A stretch of 34,680 nucleotides of DNA, taken from NCBI GenBank assembly GCA_020832465.1, contig JAFIER010000014.1, forward strand, positions 1-34,680, written 5' to 3'. Below, piece by piece: positions 24,463 through 31,206 of this stretch. Origin of the DNA: Bernardetiaceae bacterium (GTDB lineage: Bacteria > Bacteroidota > Bacteroidia > Cytophagales > Bernardetiaceae). How positions within the stretch are numbered: position 1 is the first letter of the stretch; every line of letters begins with the position of its first letter. The notes under the pieces are model-generated. The model was given only the letters and a program-made list of their open reading frames with translations, was not told the DNA's origin and did not search any database. Made by a program: the position numbers and the translations under genes.

Positions 24463-24912
24463 ATGTTTGAAACAAAAATTTTTCACCTTTTAAGTGAGGT
24501 CAGTGATAATGAATTTGACCGTATCAATAGTTTTCTTTTTACACACCTCGATGAGTTTGGCGACCCAAAAGAAGATATTGCCAAAGCCATGCGCTATGCA
24601 CTTGGTGAAGAGTCCTGGCAAGGCGGTTTTGTGGCTGCCTTATATGACCAAGAATCAGCGGGAAAAGTAGTAGGTGCTGTAGTGATGAACGAAACAGGTA
24701 TGAAAGGATATATTCCCGAAAATATTTTAGTTTATATCGCCGTAGATAACAACTACAGAGGCAAAGGCTTGGGTAAAATGCTTATGAAGGCCGCTATAGA
24801 AACGGCGAAAGGTGCAATTGCACTTCACGTAGAACCAGATAACCCCGCCAAAAAACTCTACGAAAAACTCGGATTTACAAATAAATATTTAGAAATGCGA
24901 CTGCTAAAATGA
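24463..24912 (+). CDS. GNAT-family N-acetyltransferase
   Basis: A 149-residue cytoplasmic acetyltransferase. The acetyl-CoA-binding motif A is VAVDNNYRGKGLGKMLMKAA (R/QxxGxG as RGKGLG). Motif B is LHVEPDNPAKKLYEKLGF, with the expected tyrosine. N-terminal strands and helices (SEVSDNEFDRINSFLFTHLD) form the substrate side and are not diagnostic. The substrate is unknown. A core palindrome follows 40 bp after the stop. Confidence 0.88.
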   Translation: MFETKIFHLLSEVSDNEFDRINSFLFTHLDEFGDPKEDIAKAMRYALGEESWQGGFVAALYDQESAGKVVGAVVMNETGMKGYIPENILVYIAVDNNYRGKGLGKMLMKAAIETAKGAIALHVEPDNPAKKLYEKLGFTNKYLEMRLLK

Positions 24913-24952
24913 TAAGGTAAGTCATACTGCCTAAATAAGTGCTATGAGCTAT

Positions 24953-24985
24953 AGAACTAACAGTTCTCAAAGAACTGTTAGTTCT
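24953..24985. repeat. Core palindrome downstream of the GNAT gene
   Basis: Perfect hairpin AGAACTAACAGTTCT / AGAACTGTTAGTTCT with loop CAA, identical to the heart of the type C MITE but without its ends. A CATACTGCCTA motif at 24922 may be a remnant of a type A end. A weaker palindrome (ATAACATGGCTGGCAGAAATG) lies at 25025-25045. Confidence 0.6.
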
Positions 24986-25174
24986 GATTTGTATTTGATA
25001 AAAAAAACAAACACAGCGAGAGATATAACATGGCTGGCAGAAATGTTACTTCTAACATTCAGGCATTTTTGTCTGTCGATTTAAAGCACTTTGGTCTCTT
25101 TATTGGTATGTTTACTTTTAGCTACAAATGGCATCAAATCAGTATATTGCGACTTCTCACAAAATATAAGTCTT

Positions 25175-26065
25175 ATGCGAATCAATAAAAGAAAAATTTT
25201 TGATATTATAGAGTCTGATACTAAGGGGTATCTGCCTAGTCGTATATTTGATTATTTTATTATTACACTTATTTTGTGTAGCGTAGTAGCTACCATTGTA
25301 GAGTCTTTTGAGCACGAAGTAGGGCATCATAATCAATGGCTTTATTATTTTGAAGTTTTTACGATTACCATTTTTACGACTGAGTATTTGCTTAGGTTAT
25401 GGACTGCCGACCTTTACTATCCCAATAAGCCATATTTGCAAGCCATCTTTAAGCGCATGATGCAACCTATGCTTATCATTGATTTGGTTGCCATCATTCC
25501 TTTTTTCTTACCCCTTGTAATGACTGTTGATTTGCGCTTTTTGCGTGTATTACGTACTTTTAGGCTTTTGCGCATCTTCAAATTACAGCGCTACTCACGC
25601 GCCTTAGATGTGGTTTGGAGGGTTTTGAATGCCAAAAAACATGAACTTGGGGCTACACTTTTTTTGGCTTTTATACTGCTGATTATGTCTTCTACGATTA
25701 TGTATTATGTCGAGAGTGACGAGAATCCAGAATTTTCAAATATCTTACGCGCATTTTGGTGGACAATTGTTACACTCACGACCGTAGGCTACGGCGATGT
25801 CGTGCCCGTAACATGGCTCGGAAAAATTATTAGTAGCTTTATTGCTGTTATCGGTATAGGTATTGTTGCCTTGCCTACGGGCATTTTAAGCTCCGGCTTT
25901 TTGTACGAACTTGAAAAAGAAAAAGAACGCAAAGCTTACGAACTTAAAAAATTGCAAAAAGCGCATAAGCATCGTAAAAATAATGATAGCCATAGTGATG
26001 ATGATGATGAGACCCCTAAAAAAAGATACTGTCCGCACTGCGGTGAAAAAATTTATATTGATTAA
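25175..26065 (+). CDS. Voltage-gated potassium channel (6 TM) with a zinc-ribbon-like tail
   Basis: The protein has 296 residues from ATG 25175. The frame is open to a TTG at 25091, but the first 28 codons overlap repeat-rich sequence and precede the conserved N-terminal region MRINKRKIFDIIESDTKG. Six membrane segments are seen, with a voltage-sensor S4 at about 121-142 (LRFLRVLRTFRLLRIFKLQR, arginines at every third position). The potassium selectivity filter TVGYGD is at 203-208. The cytoplasmic tail has a charged coiled-coil segment, a His/Asp-rich stretch (HKHRKNNDSHSDDDDE) and a terminal CPHCGEKIY, a single CxxC knuckle that could bind metal across subunits of the tetramer. Potassium selectivity is supported by TVGYGD; the gating stimulus besides voltage is unknown. 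Confidence 0.9.
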   Translation: MRINKRKIFDIIESDTKGYLPSRIFDYFIITLILCSVVATIVESFEHEVGHHNQWLYYFEVFTITIFTTEYLLRLWTADLYYPNKPYLQAIFKRMMQPMLIIDLVAIIPFFLPLVMTVDLRFLRVLRTFRLLRIFKLQRYSRALDVVWRVLNAKKHELGATLFLAFILLIMSSTIMYYVESDENPEFSNILRAFWWTIVTLTTVGYGDVVPVTWLGKIISSFIAVIGIGIVALPTGILSSGFLYELEKEKERKAYELKKLQKAHKHRKNNDSHSDDDDETPKKRYCPHCGEKIYID

Positions 26066-26072
26066 AAATAGT

Positions 26073-26080
26073 TATCTTTG
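26073..26080 (+). promoter_or_regulatory. Candidate -7 box TATCTTTG of the FAD dehydrogenase gene
   Basis: TATCTTTG fits TAnnTTTG and lies 36 bp before the ATG at 26116, just after the stop of the channel gene. No TTTG is found at the standard distance upstream, so this rests on one box. Confidence 0.4.
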
Positions 26081-26115
26081 CCCTCTGAAACAGTTTGTAC
26101 GGCTAAAACCTTTTT

Positions 26116-27699
26116 ATGCAAATCATGCAAAAACCAATAGAAATCACGCTCGCACCCGAGATTGCTTTTGATGCTAAAAAACTCGAGCATTATATTCAAC
26201 AAAAATATGGGCTTTCGCCCGATGATAGCATACGGCTGTTGCACCGCACCGTCGATGCACGCGCCAAAAAACCAAGGGTTCATATTCGTTTTGCTGTATA
26301 TGACAAAGCCAATGTGCCTGATTTGATAGCTTATAAAACAAACTTTCCCAATGTTTCGCAGGCTAAAAAAGTATTGATTATTGGTGCTGGTCCTGCGGGT
26401 ATATTTGCGGCTTTGCGCTTGATAGAATTAGGCATTAAGCCCGTTATTATCGAGCGAGGCAAAAACGTTAAAGAGCGAACAAGCGATATCGCTGCTATTA
26501 GCCGCCGTCATATTGTCAATCCTGATTCTAATTATTGCTTTGGCGAAGGGGGCGCAGGCACTTACTCCGATGGCAAACTATATACACGTGCCAAAAAACG
26601 CGGTGATTGGCGGCGCATGCTCGAAATATTTGTCGCTCACGGCGCAAATGCAAATATTTTATACGAAGCACACCCTCATATCGGTACAAACAAGCTGCCA
26701 CGTATTATTGCTCAAATGCGAGAAAATATAATTGCCGCTGGTGGTGAAGTGCATTTTAATACAAAGGTTACAGATTTTATACTCACGCCCGACCGCAAAA
26801 CAATGAAAGGCGTAGTCTTGGCTAATGGTTCAAGCCTCGAAGCAGAAGCCGTTTTGCTCGCTACGGGACACTCAGCCCGTGATATTTTTGAGTGCTTAGC
26901 GCAAAATAAAATTGCCATTGAAGCCAAACCTTTTGCCTTAGGCTTGCGCATTGAACATCGGCAGGCGCATATAGATAAATTGCAATACCGATGTGAAGAT
27001 AGGGGAAACTACCTACCGCCCTCTCCTTATGCTTTGGTAGCCCAAGTCAAAAAAGGACAAAAACAGCGTGGTGTATTTTCTTTTTGTATGTGCCCAGGTG
27101 GATTTATCGTACCCTCAGCCACAGAAGAAGGCGAAGTAGTAGTCAATGGTATGTCACCCTCAAGACGCAATTCTAAATACGCCAACTCTGGCATAGTCGT
27201 ATCCGTAGAACCCGAAGACTGGGCAATATATAAACAAGAAGGTGCATTAGCCGCACTAAGATTTCAACAAAACATCGAAAAAACAGCCTGCCAAATCGCT
27301 AACGGCACACAAGCCGCCCCAGCACAAATGCTTACTGATTTTATAGCACAAAAAAAATCTAATACGCTTATTGATACATCATACCAGCCTGGTTTAGTAT
27401 CTACTGAAATAGATGAACTACTACCTGAGTTTATCAGCCATACGCTACGAGAAGGATTTAAACTCTTCGAAAAGAAAATGAAAGGCTATATCCACGAAGA
27501 AGCCGTACTTGTAGGCGTGGAAAGCCGAACCTCTTCGCCAGTGCGCATTCCAAGAGACAAAACAAACTGCCAGCACCCCGAAGTTAAGGGACTTTTTCCT
27601 TGCGGTGAAGGCGCAGGCTATGCCGGTGGTATCGCCTCAGCAGCCATGGACGGTGAACGATGTGCAGAACAAATTGCGCTATTCGTACAAGCAAAATAA
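26116..27699 (+). CDS. FAD-dependent dehydrogenase (COG2509 type)
   Basis: A 527-residue cytoplasmic flavoprotein. An N-terminal region of about 80 residues (KKLEHYIQQKYGLSPDDS ... RRTVDARAK-like segments) precedes the FAD-binding Rossmann motif VLIIGAGPAGIFAALRL (GAGPAG at 90-95). GEGGAGTYSDGKLYTR and ATGHSARDIFE are family signatures of uncharacterised FAD-dependent dehydrogenases, and the C-terminal GEGAGYAGGIASAAMDG completes the FAD site. The family has no established reaction. A second ATG at 26125 could also be the start. Its terminator is split by a MITE (see 27698-27842). It follows the channel gene by 50 bp. Confidence 0.88.
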   Translation: MQIMQKPIEITLAPEIAFDAKKLEHYIQQKYGLSPDDSIRLLHRTVDARAKKPRVHIRFAVYDKANVPDLIAYKTNFPNVSQAKKVLIIGAGPAGIFAALRLIELGIKPVIIERGKNVKERTSDIAAISRRHIVNPDSNYCFGEGGAGTYSDGKLYTRAKKRGDWRRMLEIFVAHGANANILYEAHPHIGTNKLPRIIAQMRENIIAAGGEVHFNTKVTDFILTPDRKTMKGVVLANGSSLEAEAVLLATGHSARDIFECLAQNKIAIEAKPFALGLRIEHRQAHIDKLQYRCEDRGNYLPPSPYALVAQVKKGQKQRGVFSFCMCPGGFIVPSATEEGEVVVNGMSPSRRNSKYANSGIVVSVEPEDWAIYKQEGALAALRFQQNIEKTACQIANGTQAAPAQMLTDFIAQKKSNTLIDTSYQPGLVSTEIDELLPEFISHTLREGFKLFEKKMKGYIHEEAVLVGVESRTSSPVRIPRDKTNCQHPEVKGLFPCGEGAGYAGGIASAAMDGERCAEQIALFVQAK

Positions 27700-27842
27700 T
27701 AAAAAGCCCACTTGCAGTATAAAATATGGTAGTCTTAAAGATGTAATGCTCAAAGTCTTTCAAAACTAACAGTTCTCAAAGAACTGTTAGTTCTAAGCAT
27801 TACTTGTTATACACTACCTAAAATATAAGCGGGCTTTTTATT
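27698..27842 (+). terminator. Intrinsic terminator of the FAD dehydrogenase gene, loop interrupted by a MITE
   Basis: AATAAAAAGCCCACTTG (27698-27714) can pair with TAAGCGGGCTTTTTATT (27826-27842), with G-U and one end mismatch. Without the 91-bp MITE and one 8-bp duplication, the arms would be about 12 bases apart, forming a normal intrinsic terminator just at the stop codon. With the insertion, the loop itself contains the MITE hairpin. Confidence 0.65.
27728..27818. mobile_element. Type C MITE, copy 2, with 8-bp target-site duplication
   Basis: A 91-bp element identical to 15257-15347, flanked by TAAAATAT at 27720-27727 and 27819-27826. Ends are GGTAGT...ACTACC with TGTAATGCT/AGCATTAC pairing inside. 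No coding capacity; a transposase acting in trans is needed. Identity of the two copies with different target duplications shows recent movement. Confidence 0.9.
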
Positions 27843-27872
27843 ATTGACAAAATGTGCAAAATTTAGTTTTCT

Positions 27873-28090
27873 ACCATACATTCGCCAACCAGCAATAACA
27901 TTACTTTGAGAAAGCGTAGTGCTAACCTATTGCAGCCTGCAGTAAGAAAGCTCGAGTGTACGTCGAGTTAGTCAATCGGCTTAGGTAATTTCAGCACTAA
28001 CAATTTTTTGCAAACTGTAGCCCGAAGCTCCAGCTTCAAAAGTCTAGAACGAAGCTGGAGCTTCGGACTACAGATATAAGTTTTAGTGCT
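27873..28090. repeat. Type A remnant followed by a type B element lacking its right end
   Basis: ACCATACATTCGCC, AACCAG and CAATAACATTACTTTGAG (27873-27910) match the outer part of a type A element. From 27956, GTGTACGTCGAG and GGCTTAGGTAATTTCAGC match the type B left end. An outer pair AGCACTAA/TTAGTGCT (27993-28000 and 28083-28090) encloses the long pair CTGTAGCCCGAAGCTCCAGC / GCTGGAGCTTCGGACTACAG (28015-28073). No type B right end follows; the phosphatase gene stop is 16 bp further on. Confidence 0.6.
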
Positions 28091-28105
28091 ATAAACTTAT
28101 AAAAT

Positions 28106-30361
28106 CTATACTCTAATTCCCATAACCAAGATATCGTCTATTTGCTTTTCATTTCCCGTTTTCATCCATTCCATGATTTTCTGGTCTAAAATTACTTGCT
28201 GCTCACTTGCTGGGAGGTGATGGATTTCTAATAAGATTTTTTTGAGGTTAGCAATCATAAATTTCTTTTTGCGCTCGCCACCAAATTGGTCTTGGTAGCC
28301 ATCAGAAAATAAATAAAATATCGTAGGCTGGCTCGCATCAATAGTATGCTTTGTAAAAATTCGTTCTTTTTCTTTCTGTTCGCCGCCTATAGACATTTTA
28401 TCTGCTTTGATTTGATAAAGTGTATTGTTTTGGATATAAATAAGCGAGTTTTTTGCACCCGCATAATCCACTTGTTTTTGTTTTTTATCAATACTCAATA
28501 ATGCCATATCCATACCGTCTCGGTTTTTGGTTTCTTTTTGGCGCAAAGCATTTCTAATTTGCTTATGCAATTTGTTGAGTATCATATCAGGCTCATGTAT
28601 TTTTTTGCTTTGTATGCTTTCGTTGAGGATTTCTGTACCTATCATAGTCATAAAAGCCCCTGGCACGCCATGCCCTGTGCAATCGATAGCTGCTACGATA
28701 AGTTTATCCTCATCGACGGCTTCGAAATAATAAAAATCCCCACTAACAATATCTCGTGGCTTGAAAAGCACAAAATAATCTTCTAAATATTGGCTCATAT
28801 AGGCAAATGGAGGCAATATCGCTTGTTGGATTTTTTGAGCATATTGAATACTATCAGTAATATGTCTGTTTTTATCCTCAAGCTGATTTTTTTGTATGTT
28901 GATAACCTCTAATGTTTGCTCAAGCTCTTCGTTTGTCTGATTGAGCTCTTCATTACTTTCTGCCAATTCGGCGGTGCGTGCAATGACCTTTTGCTCGAGT
29001 TCTACATTTTTTTCTTCGATAATTTTTTGTACTTCCAAAACCTTTTCCTTTTCCAAACGCTCATTTTCTATTTGACTTTTCGTAATTTTTTCTCGCATAA
29101 TATTGATGCGCGCAGCTAAGGCAATAGAAAAAGAAACCATCTGCAATGTAAACCCTATTTTGAGGCTATTATCAAGTATCAAATATTCAATTGTTTGCTC
29201 TAAAGGAACAAGTGTTATAAAAACGATGTATATTATAGCAAAACAAAAGAAAGGTATGTTAGCATAAACATAATACCGATGTATGGTTTCCTTTTTGGTA
29301 GCTAATAAGATAGAAAAAACAATAAAAATCAGAATAGCAATGCCATAATTACTATTATGCAATATTGGTGATAAAAAACTTGTAACTGCTCTTATATAGA
29401 GCACTGCATGAATTATTATGATATACCACTTGAGATATTGAAAGAGTTTATGCCACTTGGGATAATTAGTGGAAGTTTGTAAAAAATGCTGTGTGAAAGA
29501 TATAAAGAAAAATATGATAAGATCCGCACAAGCACTTTGTATGATATTATCAATATTTATTTGAAAATAATCAATAGAAAAGTTAAAAAACAAGGAATTG
29601 TAGTAGCTATAACTATAAAATAAATAACAAATAAAAGCGGCAATAGCACTGCTATAATACAAGTAACTTTTATCTTTTATAAAAAAGTAAAGCACAAAAT
29701 TATATATCAACATAGCTCCCAAAATTCCAAAAATAATACAATCAAAAACAAATTTTTGTATATATTTTTGTGAAATCACTTTGGCAGGTTTCAAAGAAAA
29801 AAGACTCAAAAACTGCTCAAGTTTTGCTTTATTATAAAAATCAAAAGTAACTTCTGAAAATGTTCGCTTAGCACGAATATAAATCACTTGCTTACCTTTA
29901 ATCAGAAAAACAGGAGTCGCATGATCATACCAAAAATTGTAAGGAAAGCTTCTTGCAGAAGGTGGATAATGGAAACCACTTATACTGCTATAAAATAGCG
30001 TATCATCAGGTGAATAGTAGAGTTCATTTTTAAATAAACTTGGATACTTTACCATCCAATTCGTTTCTTGAGTCTGATTATCGAGAGAAATTCTTAACCA
30101 AAAAGTTGTATGATTATTGATAACGATATTGCTATCTATGTCTTCTAATTTATTGAAAGCATAAACATATCGAGGCGATGTAACGTCATCTATCGTGAGG
30201 GTATTGAGACTATCATACAAAAATTCTATGTAGCCTGTAAGCGACTGCTCGTTATCGGATACATTTTCAATGACAAAATAATCATGTGCTTCGCGCGTAC
30301 TTTGCGCTTGTAAAATAGTGTAACATACAAAGAAAAACAAAAACAGAATATTTTTTTTCAT
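28106..30361 (-). CDS. 7TM-DISM receptor with SpoIIE-type PP2C phosphatase output
   Basis: The protein has 751 residues. A signal peptide (KKNILFLFFFVCYTILQAQ) is followed by a periplasmic 7TMR-DISMED2-like beta domain about 25-180 (TTFWLRISLDNQTQETNWMV, VIYIRAKRTFSEV). The 7TM-DISM membrane region covers about 203-420. A coiled coil with IENERLEKEKVLEVQKIIEE and ELAESNEELNQTNEELEQTL runs to about 495, and a PP2C domain from about 499 to the end carries SGDFYYF (D542), DCTGHGVPGAFMTMIG (D560) and a final QIDDILVMGIRV. It should couple an extracellular ligand, often a carbohydrate-like one in this receptor class, to dephosphorylation of a cytoplasmic target. Its output domain closely resembles that of the TPR protein at 15363. 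Confidence 0.9.
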   Translation of the reverse strand: MKKNILFLFFFVCYTILQAQSTREAHDYFVIENVSDNEQSLTGYIEFLYDSLNTLTIDDVTSPRYVYAFNKLEDIDSNIVINNHTTFWLRISLDNQTQETNWMVKYPSLFKNELYYSPDDTLFYSSISGFHYPPSARSFPYNFWYDHATPVFLIKGKQVIYIRAKRTFSEVTFDFYNKAKLEQFLSLFSLKPAKVISQKYIQKFVFDCIIFGILGAMLIYNFVLYFFIKDKSYLYYSSAIAAFICYLFYSYSYYNSLFFNFSIDYFQINIDNIIQSACADLIIFFFISFTQHFLQTSTNYPKWHKLFQYLKWYIIIIHAVLYIRAVTSFLSPILHNSNYGIAILIFIVFSILLATKKETIHRYYVYANIPFFCFAIIYIVFITLVPLEQTIEYLILDNSLKIGFTLQMVSFSIALAARINIMREKITKSQIENERLEKEKVLEVQKIIEEKNVELEQKVIARTAELAESNEELNQTNEELEQTLEVINIQKNQLEDKNRHITDSIQYAQKIQQAILPPFAYMSQYLEDYFVLFKPRDIVSGDFYYFEAVDEDKLIVAAIDCTGHGVPGAFMTMIGTEILNESIQSKKIHEPDMILNKLHKQIRNALRQKETKNRDGMDMALLSIDKKQKQVDYAGAKNSLIYIQNNTLYQIKADKMSIGGEQKEKERIFTKHTIDASQPTIFYLFSDGYQDQFGGERKKKFMIANLKKILLEIHHLPASEQQVILDQKIMEWMKTGNEKQIDDILVMGIRV

Positions 30362-30475
30362 GTCTAAATTTTATAACACTTAGTCGCACTAATAAATAAA
30401 TTGCCTATAAAAAATACCGCATTATAAAATTAGTATTGAAGGCTAGTAGGTAGATAGCTCAAAATTCAAACAATA

Positions 30476-30506
30476 CAAAGATAATAATGCCTATTGAATA
30501 TACAAA
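30476..30506 (-). promoter_or_regulatory. Promoter of the 7TM-DISM phosphatase gene
   Basis: On the minus strand, TTTG (30506-30503), 19 bases, then TATCTTTG (30483-30476). Both boxes and spacing fit the Bacteroidota consensus; the start of transcription is expected near 30470, giving a leader of about 110 nt. Confidence 0.6.
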
Positions 30507-30608
30507 TTTAATGGTAAAAAGTTTTTTTTGAGCAAAAATATTACAACGAATTTGATATTACTAAGCCTATCGTTCAAATCTAAAATACTGCTATAATCAA
30601 GCCATAAG

Positions 30609-30860
30609 TTACAATTCAGGCATATCATACATCAATATTTTCTCATGAAAAAAGTCTAAACCATAGATTTTACCTCGCTCCTCATCGATAGCAATACTGA
30701 TAAGATAGTCTTCTGTCTTGATATTGGCAACGGGATTGCCGTCCCAGTCAAAAATATGGATTTCCGTAGAAGTAGGCTCGTCCAAGTATTTACTCTCTGG
30801 CTGCTCGAGGTAGAGTGCGTAAATGTAATTGTCTGTTACACAAGCATCAAAGTAGTACAT
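30609..30860 (-). pseudogene. C-terminal remnant of a BF3164-like beta-propeller lipoprotein
   Basis: The 83 codons read YYFDACVTDNYIYALYLEQ, EIHIFDWDGNPVANI and ISIAIDEERGKIYGLDFFHE, which resemble the last two blades of the six-bladed propeller lipoproteins (BF3164 type) common in Bacteroidota; full proteins have roughly 350 residues. An in-frame TAA lies six codons upstream of the ATG, and the repeat at 30885 follows directly, so the N-terminal three-quarters, including the signal peptide, is gone. A short translated protein cannot be excluded, but a decayed gene is the simplest reading. Confidence 0.6.
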
Positions 30861-30884
30861 AATAAGGGACGCGCCTTAGATAAT

Positions 30885-30960
30885 ATTTTTGCATAGCGTG
30901 AGGTTTGCAAACCCCACGCTATGCAAAAATGGACTTACAAAATAACCTGTCTCAAAAAAT
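30885..30960. repeat. Type A-like palindromic element beside the truncated gene
   Basis: ATTTTTGCATAGCGTGAGGTTT (from 30887) pairs with AAACCCCACGCTATGCAAAAAT (to 30930), followed by GGACTTACAAAATAACCTGTCT, a decayed half of the core hairpin. Outer ends are not recognisable. The remaining bases up to 31206 include a short CA run (31060-31070) and a possible -7 box TAAATTTG at 31160-31167. Confidence 0.55.
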
Positions 30961-31206
30961 CAGTTTTTTAACTCTTTAACCCCAGCACAAGCTCAGCTTT
31001 TTTTAGCCGACAAAATCAAACCGAAAATATACGAATACGAATTTTGAAAAGAATCCCACACACACACACTTGCTATAGTTTTTGCGTCTAATTTATATTT
31101 TTTTGAAAAAATGTCGCTTTTTATCTGTATTAAGTCGTAATAATATCTAATAAAAATTGTAAATTTGCCACTAATTACTATGTACAACTAATTTCTTAAA
31201 TTTGAT

